Shown here: positions 8,968-18,215 of the stretch, in pieces
How the letters are laid out: every line of letters starts with the position of its first letter
Position numbering within the stretch: the stretch's first letter is position 1
DNA from: Bacteroidaceae bacterium
GTDB taxonomy: Bacteria; Bacteroidota; Bacteroidia; Bacteroidales; Bacteroidaceae
DNA length: 56,136 nt
Direction: 5' to 3'
NCBI GenBank assembly: GCA_017471185.1
Contig: JAFUVZ010000059.1
Coordinates: 1-56,136, forward strand
The notes under the pieces: model-generated
Databases searched by the model: none
Told to the model about the DNA's origin: nothing
Seen by the model: the letters and a program-made list of their open reading frames with translations, nothing else
Translations under genes and position numbers: made by a program

Positions 8968-10002
8968 TTAATTCTTGTTAATCGCCTCCTGTTTTGCCGT
9001 TGAGAGCATACCGCAGGCAGCGAAAATATCTTCTCCCCGTGACGCACGGATGGTGGTAAACAATCCATGTTGTGTGAGATAATCACGCAGTTCAGTCATC
9101 TTCTGCATATCCACACCTTCCAGATCTACATTCGGAATAGCATGGAAACGTATCAGGTTTACACGGCAGTCTAAACCACGGAGCAGTTTCAGCAAGGCCT
9201 TCATATAGAGCGGAGAGTCATTCACTCCTTTGAAGACGATGTATTCAAAAGAGAGTCTTCGCTGATGGCTGAAGTCGTAGTTGCGCAGCAAATCCACAAT
9301 CTCCGTGATAGAGAAAGCCCTTTCCGCAGGCATCAGTTCGCGTCGCAAGGCTGGCACTGGTGCATGGAGACTGATAGCCAGATGGCACTCACTTTCCTCC
9401 AGAAAACGCTGCAGTCCCTTCTTCAAGCCTACTGATGAGAGCGTGATCCGCTTGGGACTCCAGGCGTAACCCCAAGGAGCCGTCATGATTTCCAAAGCCT
9501 TCATCACCTCATCGATATTGTCGAGAGGCTCTCCCATACCCATCATCACCACATTGGTAAGCTGCTCAAATTCGGGCAGCGACTGAATCTGGTTGATGAT
9601 CTGATTGGCGGTAAGACTGGCGTTGAAGCCTTGCTTGCCTGTCATGCAGAACTTACAATTCATCTTGCAGCCCACTTGCGAAGACACACAGATGGTTCCA
9701 CGCTCCTCGTCAGGGATAAACACCGTCTCCACGAAATGGCCATCAGGCGTATGGTAGAGGTATTTAACGGTACCGTCCGTAGATCGCATGGCATCTACCG
9801 GCGCATCGGCACCCACCTTATAGCTGTCTGAGAGCATCGTTCGGAATTTCAAAGAGAGGTTAGTCATCTCATCGATGCTCTTCACCCTCTTCACATAGAG
9901 CCATTGTGCCATCTGCTTGGCAGCGAAGCCTGGCATTCCCAAGCCTTTCGCCACATCCTGCAGTTCGCTGAGCGTCATTCCCAAAAGCGGTTTTCTATCC
10001 AT
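8968..10002 (-). CDS. rlmN: 23S rRNA / tRNA adenine-C2 methyltransferase RlmN
   Basis: 344 residues. A radical-SAM enzyme that methylates A2503 of 23S rRNA and A37 of some tRNAs. The radical-SAM triad CKMNCKFC is present, followed by MTGKQGFNASLTANQIINQI; VVMMGMGEPLDN and the C-terminal FAACGML cysteine loop are also intact. The start MDRKPLLGMTLSEL was preferred over an ATG six codons upstream (10020) because the family usually begins close to this motif; the earlier ATG cannot be excluded. A TAACTTCGC -7-like box lies at 10029-10037, close enough to support the shorter form. Confidence 0.93.
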   Translation of the reverse strand: MDRKPLLGMTLSELQDVAKGLGMPGFAAKQMAQWLYVKRVKSIDEMTNLSLKFRTMLSDSYKVGADAPVDAMRSTDGTVKYLYHTPDGHFVETVFIPDEERGTICVSSQVGCKMNCKFCMTGKQGFNASLTANQIINQIQSLPEFEQLTNVVMMGMGEPLDNIDEVMKALEIMTAPWGYAWSPKRITLSSVGLKKGLQRFLEESECHLAISLHAPVPALRRELMPAERAFSITEIVDLLRNYDFSHQRRLSFEYIVFKGVNDSPLYMKALLKLLRGLDCRVNLIRFHAIPNVDLEGVDMQKMTELRDYLTQHGLFTTIRASRGEDIFAACGMLSTAKQEAINKN

Positions 10003-10077
10003 GATAACGTACTTATGCAAAATCGGCTGCGAAGTTACGAAAAAAAGAGTGAATAGGCAAATATTATTCTCCTTATT

Positions 10078-10120
10078 AAAAAAACACGGTCTGGCTACCT
10101 GATTATGATAGCCAGACCGT
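10078..10120 (-). terminator. intrinsic terminator of the ECF-sigma operon
   Basis: A perfect 12-bp stem ACGGTCTGGCTA / TAGCCAGACCGT (10086-10097 with 10109-10120) is followed on the minus strand by a run of seven T. It stands 29 bases past the stop of the last gene of the sigma-factor operon. Confidence 0.85.
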
Positions 10121-10149
10121 CTGGGTTATGACAACTCTATATCGTGATA

Positions 10150-11415
10150 TTATTTTGTTTTCTCCAAGACAAACCAGCTGCCGCCCCAGCTGCTCAGCAT
10201 TGAATAAGGCCAGGCATAGCACTCCAGCTTGCTTTCTGTAAGCTGTGTAACCTTCAAACCAAACCCATAGCCTACATCTTTGTAAGGATCTCCATCTGAT
10301 ACCATCTTGATGGTATTGCCATTGATCGTATAGGCATATTCGCCCTTTGCCAACCAGTTGAGCTCCACCACTCCATGCTCTTTGAAAGTGATGGTCTGGT
10401 TCTCATCAAACGGATTACCGTAAGGATCAGAATGTCCGAAAGAGGTTACCCTCCATTTTCCCAACAGCTTATCTAAATGGGCCTGCACATCCAGCTCATC
10501 ATAGACTTTCATATCACTTCCAGTCGTAAGATTAATGACTTGCAGAATAGAGGTCGTTGTGGTGGTAAACGGATCCCAGAAATTAACATAAACCTCCAGT
10601 ATCTTCCGCGCATCTTCGCCATAGGCATTGTTGAAATCACCTATCTTCAGCACCGTCTTTACAAAAGGCAGCATAGTCAGACCTATATCTCCGGGAAGAA
10701 GAGTGAACAGATAAGGATAATTACGTTCCTTGATGAAATACTTGGCTGAGGAAGCCTTATAAAGCTCTGCCAATTGATTTTTCGTCAGCTGACTAAAGAA
10801 CGTGTCATTCTCTATCAGCAGTTCCACAAAGCCCCAGATGGCATAATTATGCTTGTTCGTCGATCCATCTGCAAATCCATCGCTTCCAGCAAACGGCAGG
10901 TCATTATAGGCAATCACCAGTTCCCACCCTGCATCAGGACGCTTGGCAAGTTCCTTAAAGGCATTGTTCTGACTGAGCAGGCGGGTAATGAACTTGCGGT
11001 AATAATCTTCACCCCGCATATAATGAAATGCCATAGGATGCTCGATGCAGGTTTCCACCAAAGCACGGGTAGTCATCTTCTCCACCAGTTCCTGTGGCAC
11101 TTGCGTCTTAGCCAGGTTTTCTTCCTCTGGAGCCAATTCATTCCAACCTGAGCCATAGCCCGGCTTGTTGGGATATTGATAGGGTTCATCCACCTCGTAC
11201 AGTCCAGCGTTGTCAATGGCGTCTGTCGTTGGGTCAAAAGCTACCGGATAACTACCAATTCCCACACCTCCCGACCAATGCAGCAGGCTCTTCAATGACA
11301 TCTCACCAGGATTGATTACAGGATCTATAATCAGATCCGGCTCATTATTATCTACATCTGCAGAACAAGCGGCAAGCAAAGGCAGCGTTGCCAGCATTAA
11401 AATCAGCTTTCTCAT
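10150..11415 (-). CDS. lipoprotein with C-terminal lipocalin-like domain
   Basis: 421 residues. Lipobox LPLLAAC (Cys about 17) indicates an outer-envelope lipoprotein. The central region (NNAFKELAKRPDAGWELVIAYNDLPFAG, TNKHNYAIWGFVELLIENDTFF) was not recognised as a family. The last 110 residues (LLGKWRVTSFGHSDPYGNP, TITFKEHGVVELNW) resemble the lipocalin-like small beta-barrel found in many Bacteroidota lipoproteins. It is the last of three lipoproteins in the sigma-factor operon (27-base gap) and is followed by a strong terminator. Confidence 0.75.
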   Translation of the reverse strand: MRKLILMLATLPLLAACSADVDNNEPDLIIDPVINPGEMSLKSLLHWSGGVGIGSYPVAFDPTTDAIDNAGLYEVDEPYQYPNKPGYGSGWNELAPEEENLAKTQVPQELVEKMTTRALVETCIEHPMAFHYMRGEDYYRKFITRLLSQNNAFKELAKRPDAGWELVIAYNDLPFAGSDGFADGSTNKHNYAIWGFVELLIENDTFFSQLTKNQLAELYKASSAKYFIKERNYPYLFTLLPGDIGLTMLPFVKTVLKIGDFNNAYGEDARKILEVYVNFWDPFTTTTTSILQVINLTTGSDMKVYDELDVQAHLDKLLGKWRVTSFGHSDPYGNPFDENQTITFKEHGVVELNWLAKGEYAYTINGNTIKMVSDGDPYKDVGYGFGLKVTQLTESKLECYAWPYSMLSSWGGSWFVLEKTK

Positions 11416-11442
11416 AACACATTGTCTTTTATTCGTTCTACC

Positions 11443-11937
11443 TCAAGATACAGGCGGCATGCCATCCACTTTCTTCCAACGCATCCGCAACTGTGGCTGG
11501 GCACTGCTGCTCAAAGAGCAATACATTCCGTCCTGCAATATCACTTCCATTTTACCGCCACTGATGGATTTCACCTCGAATACAGCCATATTGAGAGTAT
11601 CATACTTGGGATCATAGCAGCGGATGTTGTTGCCTTCCATCTGATAACGTGAGTAAACGTAAGGGAAGTCAGGCAAGCCTTGACTCTGTCTTTCTTCAAC
11701 CCGGTCTGAAGCCCCATAGTAAGTGGTGTAGCAGCGGCCGTCAGGCTCAAAGCAAAGGTAAATGTCTCCCCATACCTCCCGCCAACTATCCCATACCACG
11801 GCACCCAATGAAAACTCGTTCTGGATGTCTGTCACTTGCCAGACACCCACCAATGAATCAGGATTATCACTGATATCATCGTCTTTCCCGCAGGCCAGCA
11901 GCAAAGGCAAGGCCAAAAGTAAAAAAAGCTTCTTCAT
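11443..11937 (-). CDS. small lipocalin-like lipoprotein
   Basis: 164 residues with lipobox LPLLLAC (Cys 16) then an acidic GKDDDISD spacer typical of surface-exported lipoproteins in this phylum. LVGVWQVTDIQNEFSLGAV and IYLCFEPDGRCYTTYYG fit the lipocalin-like pattern (GxW start, repeating beta strands). Second of three lipoproteins; 27-base gap to the next gene and 12-base gap from the previous one. Confidence 0.75.
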   Translation of the reverse strand: MKKLFLLLALPLLLACGKDDDISDNPDSLVGVWQVTDIQNEFSLGAVVWDSWREVWGDIYLCFEPDGRCYTTYYGASDRVEERQSQGLPDFPYVYSRYQMEGNNIRCYDPKYDTLNMAVFEVKSISGGKMEVILQDGMYCSLSSSAQPQLRMRWKKVDGMPPVS

Positions 11938-11949
11938 ATATCAATTGTG

Positions 11950-12444
11950 TTATTGTTGTTTTATCATCAGAACCTTAATGGTTTCTTCCCCAACGGGTGA
12001 TTGAGAGCTGCCAGTGTACTCTGCCATCATAATGTAGTCATGAATCGATGTCACCGTCATCTTGGCGTAATATTGGCTTCCAGCGTTAGAGAGTCCAGAC
12101 TCCACACCGAACATCATCACATCATTATCCATAATCACATATCTGCCAGTAGGGAAATAACCCGTTACTGTATCTCCCACCATAGTTCCATCAGCATAGA
12201 ATGTCACCCACGGAGCTTCACCGCGTTCTTCTTCATTCCATTTATATTCGTTATCTATGACATCTATTTTCCAGGTTCCCAAGAACTGTGAGGGGCCAGT
12301 GGTTACACTAGCCAGATTTGCAGAGGCACGCTCATTTTGTGCCTTCGCATTCGAAGCAGCCTCTACGGTATCCCTTAAGTCATCATCCTTAGAGCAAGCT
12401 GACAACACCAACGCCACCAGTAAAAAGTAAATTATCTTCTTCAT
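11950..12444 (-). CDS. small lipocalin-like lipoprotein
   Basis: 164 residues. Lipobox ALVLSAC (Cys 17) followed by SKDDD, an acidic surface-export-like signal. FLGTWKIDVIDNEYKWNEE and WVTFYADGTMVGDT match the lipocalin-like pattern shared with the next gene, suggesting duplication. It lies 4 bases after the barrel protein gene in the same operon. Confidence 0.75.
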   Translation of the reverse strand: MKKIIYFLLVALVLSACSKDDDLRDTVEAASNAKAQNERASANLASVTTGPSQFLGTWKIDVIDNEYKWNEEERGEAPWVTFYADGTMVGDTVTGYFPTGRYVIMDNDVMMFGVESGLSNAGSQYYAKMTVTSIHDYIMMAEYTGSSQSPVGEETIKVLMIKQQ

Positions 12445-12448
12445 ATCA

Positions 12449-13918
12449 TCATTTATTTATATTAAACCTAATGCCCATGTTCAGGTTGAAGTTGAAGGGC
12501 TTCTCCTGATAGATGGTGGGCAACAAACTCTTGTTGTCGAAATAATAAGCCACGCCTGGCTCTGCATAAACGCTCAGCAGGTCGCTGATATTAAACTGAA
12601 CGCCTCCGCTTCCCATTACAGACAGCTGCCAGGGCTTCTCATCCACATTCTCCCGTACCGTTTTATCTGCCACATTGGATGTCATACTCACCGTGGTCTG
12701 CGTTCCCTTCACTAACTTCTCCACCTCGCCTCCGCCACTGAGATAGAAGTCAAACCTGCCTGGGCTCCATACGGAGAACGACACTGCCAATGGCACTCCG
12801 ATGAAATGCAGCTTCTGCTCTCCCTGAATCTGGCTGTTGTTAATCTGCCTGATAAGCTCGGAAGAATGATAGCTGTAGTCGATGCCTGTCTGCACGCTCC
12901 AACGGTCATCAATATGATAGCGCAGAGAGAGACCTACCTTAACAGGCTGCCGGTGGTGGGCATCTACATACATTCTCTGCAACTGCTTGTTGACAAATAC
13001 CACGCTGCTGACCGCAGATCGTGTAACCGCATAGTTAGAGCTGTTGCTTAGGTTACTTTCGTTATAGACGGTGCCGCTATTCTCCGGCAAAGGCTGTGCA
13101 TTGTTGTTGTAACCGGAACTACTATAGTTGCCATAACCCGAATTGCTGTTTACAGAAACCTTACCCACACCCACCGTCTCGTCGAAATAGGCTTGGTCAC
13201 TATATGACAGCGCATTGGCGTATGCCAGGTATTTATAGGTAGGACTGCTCAATCCTTGCAAGCCAGCTACATTGGCACCCACTTCCCAACGCTGTGTCTT
13301 GGCCTTTGAACGTCGAACGTTGACCTTTGAACGTTGACCATTGACCGTTGACCTTTGACCATTGACAACAGATGGTTGACGGGGGGCATCTGTTTCTGCA
13401 GCAACAGCCTTCTCAACGTTTTCTTCCTGCTCTATGATCTCTGGCACAGCTTCAGTTATCGGGATAACAGGAACCCTGTCAGCATCTGCGACAACCGTAT
13501 GTCTTTCCAATGAAAGGCTACTCTCATTAGTTTTCTGTGTATTATTGTCTGCCAGCAATTGTTCTGTCACCACGTTTGACTCTTCGGCAATATCATTATT
13601 ACTGGAGAGAATCTGCGTTTCAACCTCCTGTCCGTTTGTCACAGGCTGCTGTACATCACCTCTATCTGTCAGCAATAAGACACCAGTCCCAATCAACAGA
13701 GCCACCATTGCAGCCACAGCAGCTCCACGCAACCACAATGGTATCAGTTTACGATGGTTCTCTGCCAATGGTATATCATTCAATGGCTTCTGTTCCTCCA
13801 CAGGAACCAGACCCCGACGCTGCATCTCTCGTTGCACGTCAGCCAACAGACCCTTTGGCGCCGGCTTCTCAAAGTCAGCGAAACGGTCTTGCATGTCTTT
13901 CATCCAGCTTTCGTTCAT
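12449..13918 (-). CDS. inner-membrane-anchored outer-membrane-type beta-barrel protein, sigma-factor partner
   Basis: 489 residues with an unusual plan. Residues 1-60 are soluble and charged, one hydrophobic helix follows (LWLRGAAVAAMVALLIGTGVLLL, about 62-85), then a low-complexity linker, and residues about 205-489 look like an outer-membrane beta-barrel (SVQTGIDYSYHSSEL, FIGVPLAVSFSVW, FDFYLSGGGEVEKL, ending MGIRFNINK). Its start overlaps the ECF sigma gene by 4 bases, the place an anti-sigma factor would occupy, so the N-terminal domain may hold the sigma factor while the barrel senses the envelope (inference). The linker contains VNGQRST-VNGQRSK-VNVRRSK, translated from an inserted heptamer repeat. 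Confidence 0.75.
   Translation of the reverse strand: MNESWMKDMQDRFADFEKPAPKGLLADVQREMQRRGLVPVEEQKPLNDIPLAENHRKLIPLWLRGAAVAAMVALLIGTGVLLLTDRGDVQQPVTNGQEVETQILSSNNDIAEESNVVTEQLLADNNTQKTNESSLSLERHTVVADADRVPVIPITEAVPEIIEQEENVEKAVAAETDAPRQPSVVNGQRSTVNGQRSKVNVRRSKAKTQRWEVGANVAGLQGLSSPTYKYLAYANALSYSDQAYFDETVGVGKVSVNSNSGYGNYSSSGYNNNAQPLPENSGTVYNESNLSNSSNYAVTRSAVSSVVFVNKQLQRMYVDAHHRQPVKVGLSLRYHIDDRWSVQTGIDYSYHSSELIRQINNSQIQGEQKLHFIGVPLAVSFSVWSPGRFDFYLSGGGEVEKLVKGTQTTVSMTSNVADKTVRENVDEKPWQLSVMGSGGVQFNISDLLSVYAEPGVAYYFDNKSLLPTIYQEKPFNFNLNMGIRFNINK
13304..13368. repeat. heptamer repeat inside the barrel protein gene
   Basis: Nine or so tandem units of type GTTGACC, TTTGAAC and ATTGACC lie inside the coding frame and add a seven-residue peptide repeat to the linker. 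Same family as the intergenic tracts. Confidence 0.8.
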
Positions 13919-14496
13919 CTTGGTTCCTGTTTTAGTTTAACATATTCATTAATCTTTTTGGCCAGCATCCGCCTCGCTCTGAAAAACTGCGAGGCTGACG
14001 TCTGTTCCTGAATGCCGAGCAAGGCAGCTATCTCCTTGTGTTTCTTTCCTTCCACCACATACAGGTTAAACACCGCTCGATAGCCTGGTGGCAGCTCCCT
14101 GATCATCTGAAGCAGCACATCAGTGGGAACTACACCGAAGTCAGGTGGGTCACCACTCTCCTCCACACGGTCTTCTATCCTCTCCTCATCAAAGATCACC
14201 AGTCCATGTCTCTTTTCATTACGCAAATGCTGCAAAGATTCATTCACCACCACTTGTGTTACCCAAGCCTTTAAGGAGCCTTCGCCAGCATAATAAAAGC
14301 TTTTGGCTTTGGTGAAAATCTTGATGAAGCTTTCTTGCAACACATCCTTTATATCATCATCTGCAATGATATAGCGAGAGCAGACAGCAGTCAGGAAATT
14401 GGCGTATCTCGCATACAACTCCCCTAACGCCGAGGCATCGCCCCGGCGCAATTGGTCAGCCAGTTCCCGTTCATTGTTTATCTGCATCTTACTCAT
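13915..14496 (-). CDS. ECF RNA polymerase sigma factor
   Basis: About 193 residues. Region 2 (ALGELYARYANFLTAVCSRYI, DDDIKDVLQESFIKIFTKAKSFYYAGEGSLKAWVTQVVVN) and region 4 (LLQMIRELPPGYRAVFNLYVVEGKKHKEIAALLGIQEQTSASQFFRARRML) are complete. The start MSKMQINNEREL was chosen over an ATG six codons upstream because region 2 begins soon after; the alternative is 14514. It overlaps the membrane-anchored barrel gene by 4 bases and heads a five-gene operon with three lipoproteins. It probably directs its own operon. Confidence 0.92.
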   Translation of the reverse strand: MSKMQINNERELADQLRRGDASALGELYARYANFLTAVCSRYIIADDDIKDVLQESFIKIFTKAKSFYYAGEGSLKAWVTQVVVNESLQHLRNEKRHGLVIFDEERIEDRVEESGDPPDFGVVPTDVLLQMIRELPPGYRAVFNLYVVEGKKHKEIAALLGIQEQTSASQFFRARRMLAKKINEYVKLKQEPR

Positions 14497-14533
14497 TCCA
14501 TCCAGACGAAACACATCACATACTTAATTCCCT

Positions 14534-14598
14534 ACTCCATTCTTCATTCTCCATTCTCCATTCTTCATTCTCCATTCTTCATTCTCCATTCTCCATTA
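14534..14598. repeat. heptamer repeat upstream of the ECF sigma gene
   Basis: Tandem TCTCCAT / TCTTCAT units with period 7 occupy the presumed promoter region of the sigma operon. The remainder of the 220-base gap holds the TonB receptor terminator and nothing else recognisable. Confidence 0.85.
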
Positions 14599-14670
14599 AC
14601 CCTACGCCCTTCACCCATTAAATGCCGAAATTGCAAAACATTGCACGAGGAAACGAAGAATTTATATTAA

Positions 14671-14712
14671 AAAATCTTAAAACGAAAGAAGGCAGCCCAA
14701 AAAGCTGCCTTC
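14671..14712 (-). terminator. intrinsic terminator of the TonB receptor gene
   Basis: A 9-bp stem GAAGGCAGC / GCTGCCTTC (14688-14696 with 14704-14712) is followed on the minus strand by T-rich sequence. It begins 27 bases past the receptor stop codon. Confidence 0.85.
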
Positions 14713-14738
14713 CTATCTAAAGATTAAGAAAAATCAGA

Positions 14739-17700
14739 TTAGTTGAAGTAGTACTTCACACCGAACTGGATTCTCCAAGCCTGACCCCAAGCGCGGTTGT
14801 ACTCCCAAGTCTTGGTAGGAGCCTCACCCTTAGCGTCACGATAGAGAGAGAATGTAGGCTGGTTGCTCTCATTCTTACCCTCATACTTCAGGATAGCGCC
14901 GTTGTTAGCAGGAGTCATAGATTTAGCTACACCCCAAGTAGAGTTGATCAGGTTACCGATGTTCTCAACATCAGCAGAGATCTGCAGCAAGTGCTTGGTG
15001 CTACCGATATTCAGGGTGAAGTCATGAGCCCAACGGAAATCGAACTTGTGTACCCAAGGAGCGCGGGCTGAGTAAGCCTCTGCATATTCACCCTTGTGGT
15101 TCTTCAGGTAAGAATCCTGCTCAACGAACTTCCAGAAGTCAGCGCGGTCCTGAGTGGCAGAAGTGGTGAGGTTGCCATCCTTGTCATACTTGTCAACGAA
15201 TACGATCTCGCTGTCGTTCTTAGGAATGTACATCAGGTCAGAACCGATACCGTCACCGTTCATATCACCGTTATAGTAATAGCTGTTGCCATAAGGAGAA
15301 TAACCTGTGTAGAACAGAGAGAAGTGATCCTTGTGGTAAGTATAGCTTACAGAAGCGATGATACGGTCAGGAATTACATACTGAGAGTTCTGTACCTTAG
15401 CGCGGTTAGGACCATCGATGGTATAAAGTCCAGACCATGCGGAAGAAGCGTTTGAACCAGGCATACCGGAAACTTCCTTCATCACGGTATGAGTATAAGA
15501 TGCCATGATGTTCAGGTTCTCGATAGGAGTAGCGTTAACGGTGAAGTTAGCTGTCCATCCGTAACCCTTAGAAGTATTGGTCAGCATGTATGCCGGAGTC
15601 TTTCCGTATGTATAGCCGGAAGCCGGGTAAATCAGACGGTTGTCAGCACCAGCGAAACGCTCCCAGCTGGAAGTGTCGTCCATGATGTTCCAGTCAAGCA
15701 GACGCACGGCGTTGATGTTCTTGGTATAGTTGAACTCACCAGTCACGCTCAATGGGAATGAGGTAGGCAACTGGTAGTCAACAGCGATAGAAGTCTTCCA
15801 TACCTGAGGCATCTTGAAGCTGTGGTCCACACCGTTGATAGCACTTGGAACAGTACCGTCTGACGGAGAGATTGTGGTAGGTGCGCCCAGCATACTGATC
15901 ATCTGGTTCACATCGGTAACCATACCGCCAGTGAACTGATCCAGCCTTGAGTCACGACCAGTAACCACACCATTGGTATATTTGGTATTCGCAGTTACAG
16001 AACCCTGAACCATACCAGAGTTAGTAGGCATATTAGTGAAGAACACCAGAGGCAGACGACCTGCAAACAAGCCCGTACCACCACGAACCTTCAGCGTCTT
16101 GTCACCGAATACATCCCAAGAGAAACCAAAGCGAGGAGAAATCTGGATGTTGTTCTTTGGCCAAGAACCAGTATCCACGCGCCTGCCACCGAAATCAAGG
16201 TCATAAATAGCGTTGTTACGCATGATGTCATCCTTGTCGAAGTGGATGTTATCGAAGCGGATACCACCCGTCAGCTTCAGGTTGTCAAGCACGTTCCACT
16301 CGTCCTGAACATACACGCCAATCTGATTGAAGGTAACCTGAGCGGTAGGGTTCTTCTCGCCAGCGTAGCCGTAAGTAAGCGCGATAGCCTCTGGAGCCGC
16401 ACCGTTCATGAAGTCATCTACCGAACGATAGCGGTAGTAACCGGTACCGTTACGCATGTATGCGTTGTTAGCCAACTGATGCTCGAAGTTGAAGCCGGCA
16501 GTCAGCTTGTGTGCGCCTAAGTAAGCGGTGAAGTTATCAGTGACGGTAGTCACCTTGTTCTGCACCTTGTTGTTCCAGGTGAACAGCTCGTAACCCAGAG
16601 ACATATAGGGTTCCAGAGTCTGCTTTACATTGTAACCGCCGAAATCGTAGGCAGCGTTATACTCGTTGCCTTCCTTATCCTTAGCCATTACAGGGAAGTC
16701 ACCCTCCTGATAGCCGTACATGATATCAACGAACGGGAATGTAGAAGAGTTAGTACCACGTACATCCTGGATATCAGAGTAAGTGAACAACAGCTGGTTA
16801 GACAGGTTGCTGCCGAAGTGGCTGTTCAAATCCACTGAGATGGTGTTCACCTTGTTGTCCATAGAATACATAGCGTTGGCAAACGCCATAGAATACTTAG
16901 AGAAGCGGTCCATGTTCCTCAAGCGGTAGCCTGTATCTGAAGAGTTACCGTTGGTAGGGTTCCATGCGGTATTCTTGGTATAATTGTAACGCACTGCCAG
17001 GTGATGGTCCTTAGTGATGTTCCAGTCGATACGACCCAACAGCTTGATATTCTTCTCATCAGCAGGGAAGCTGGTGTAAGAGCCGGTGTCATAACCATAC
17101 TTAGACTTCACGAAGTCGCTCACCTTCCTCATGTTGGCCTGTGTGGTACGGGAAATCTTCTGGTCATCGATAGCCACGCCATCAGTAGAAGCCTGCCAGC
17201 TATTAGCCACATTAGGCACCTTAGAATACTCAAAGTTGGCGAAGAAGAACAGCTTGTTCTTGATGATAGGACCACCCAGGGTAGCGCCATAAATATATTT
17301 ACGGTCTTTCTGACGAGTGATGTCAACCCCACCCAGGCGAGTACCATGCAGGTTCTCATTGGTGTAGTAGGTATAAGCAGTACCCTTGAACGTGTTAGTA
17401 CCAGACTTCGTCACGGCATTGATACCGCCACCGATGAAGTTGCTCTGACGAACATCGAACGGAGCTACTACAACCTGCATTTCCTCGATGGCATCCACAG
17501 AGATAGGAGAGCCACCGCCAGGCAGAGCAGAACTCAGACCGAAGTTGTTGTTGAAGTTAGCGCCATCCACCGTGAAGTTAGTGGAACGACCGTCACCGCC
17601 TGCGAAACCCATACCGTTGGCGTATGGAGAAAGGCGTGCGATGTCAGTGATGCTACGGCTTACAGTAGGCAGCTCACGGATAGTCGCGTTGTTGATGTTG

Positions 17701-18113
17701 GTAGTTGCGCCAGTTTTTTCCTGAGCGAACTTAGAAGCAGTACCTGTAATCACAACTTCACCCAGCATTTCAGAAGACTCAGAGATCTCAGCGTTCAGGT
17801 TGAAGATTTCACCCAGCTGAAGCGTGATGTCCTTGAAGGTACGGGTCTGATAGCCTACATAAGAGATGGTCACTGTATAAGGACCACCGGTACGCATACC
17901 TTGGATAGCATAGCGTCCGTCAACGTTGGTGATTGCGCCATAAAGCGTTCCGGAAGGCTCGTGTACAGCCTGCACGGTAGCGCCAATGACAGGTTCGTTA
18001 GCATCATCGACCACTTTACCACCCATAGAAGAGGTAGTGATCTGTGCCTGTGCGCCTACAGTCATCAGCATAGCAGCGAGTGTAAGCAGCATGAATCTTA
18101 GTTTTCTTAACAT
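14739..18113 (-). CDS. TonB-dependent receptor with carboxypeptidase-regulatory N-terminal domain
   Basis: 1124 residues, Oar-like layout. Signal peptide (LLTLAAMLMTVGAQAQ), then a CarboxypepD-reg-like fold (GGKVVDDANEPVIGATVQAVHEPSGTLYGAITNVDGRYAIQGM), a plug domain (TIRELPTVSRSITDIARLSPYANGMG, then NFTVDGANFNNNFG), and a long barrel ending in an aromatic residue (FGVKYYFN). No SusD-like lipoprotein gene follows, so it is probably not a SusCD pair; Oar-type receptors have been linked to protein uptake or export. Monocistronic, with its own promoter and terminator. A 366-codon frame on the opposite strand is a shadow. Confidence 0.93.
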   Translation of the reverse strand: MLRKLRFMLLTLAAMLMTVGAQAQITTSSMGGKVVDDANEPVIGATVQAVHEPSGTLYGAITNVDGRYAIQGMRTGGPYTVTISYVGYQTRTFKDITLQLGEIFNLNAEISESSEMLGEVVITGTASKFAQEKTGATTNINNATIRELPTVSRSITDIARLSPYANGMGFAGGDGRSTNFTVDGANFNNNFGLSSALPGGGSPISVDAIEEMQVVVAPFDVRQSNFIGGGINAVTKSGTNTFKGTAYTYYTNENLHGTRLGGVDITRQKDRKYIYGATLGGPIIKNKLFFFANFEYSKVPNVANSWQASTDGVAIDDQKISRTTQANMRKVSDFVKSKYGYDTGSYTSFPADEKNIKLLGRIDWNITKDHHLAVRYNYTKNTAWNPTNGNSSDTGYRLRNMDRFSKYSMAFANAMYSMDNKVNTISVDLNSHFGSNLSNQLLFTYSDIQDVRGTNSSTFPFVDIMYGYQEGDFPVMAKDKEGNEYNAAYDFGGYNVKQTLEPYMSLGYELFTWNNKVQNKVTTVTDNFTAYLGAHKLTAGFNFEHQLANNAYMRNGTGYYRYRSVDDFMNGAAPEAIALTYGYAGEKNPTAQVTFNQIGVYVQDEWNVLDNLKLTGGIRFDNIHFDKDDIMRNNAIYDLDFGGRRVDTGSWPKNNIQISPRFGFSWDVFGDKTLKVRGGTGLFAGRLPLVFFTNMPTNSGMVQGSVTANTKYTNGVVTGRDSRLDQFTGGMVTDVNQMISMLGAPTTISPSDGTVPSAINGVDHSFKMPQVWKTSIAVDYQLPTSFPLSVTGEFNYTKNINAVRLLDWNIMDDTSSWERFAGADNRLIYPASGYTYGKTPAYMLTNTSKGYGWTANFTVNATPIENLNIMASYTHTVMKEVSGMPGSNASSAWSGLYTIDGPNRAKVQNSQYVIPDRIIASVSYTYHKDHFSLFYTGYSPYGNSYYYNGDMNGDGIGSDLMYIPKNDSEIVFVDKYDKDGNLTTSATQDRADFWKFVEQDSYLKNHKGEYAEAYSARAPWVHKFDFRWAHDFTLNIGSTKHLLQISADVENIGNLINSTWGVAKSMTPANNGAILKYEGKNESNQPTFSLYRDAKGEAPTKTWEYNRAWGQAWRIQFGVKYYFN

Positions 18114-18152
18114 AATACCTTTTTATTAGATAACATTGTCTATTTTGGCGGT

Positions 18153-18161
18153 GCAAAGATA
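18153..18161 (-). promoter_or_regulatory. -7 element before the TonB receptor gene
   Basis: Reads TATCTTTGC on the minus strand, a perfect Bacteroides-type -7 box, 40 bases before the start codon. Confidence 0.7.
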
Positions 18162-18215
18162 GGTATAATCTTTATATAATTATTAAATCTTTGTAAAAAA
18201 AGTTTTCAACAGCTA

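Noticed and set aside
17001-18101. 366-codon frame on the plus strand
   Set aside because: It lies fully antisense inside the TonB receptor gene, has no recognisable domain, and follows from the codon bias of that gene.
14739-18113. SusC/SusD nutrient-uptake pair
   Set aside because: No SusD-like lipoprotein gene lies next to the receptor, and its layout fits Oar-type receptors better.
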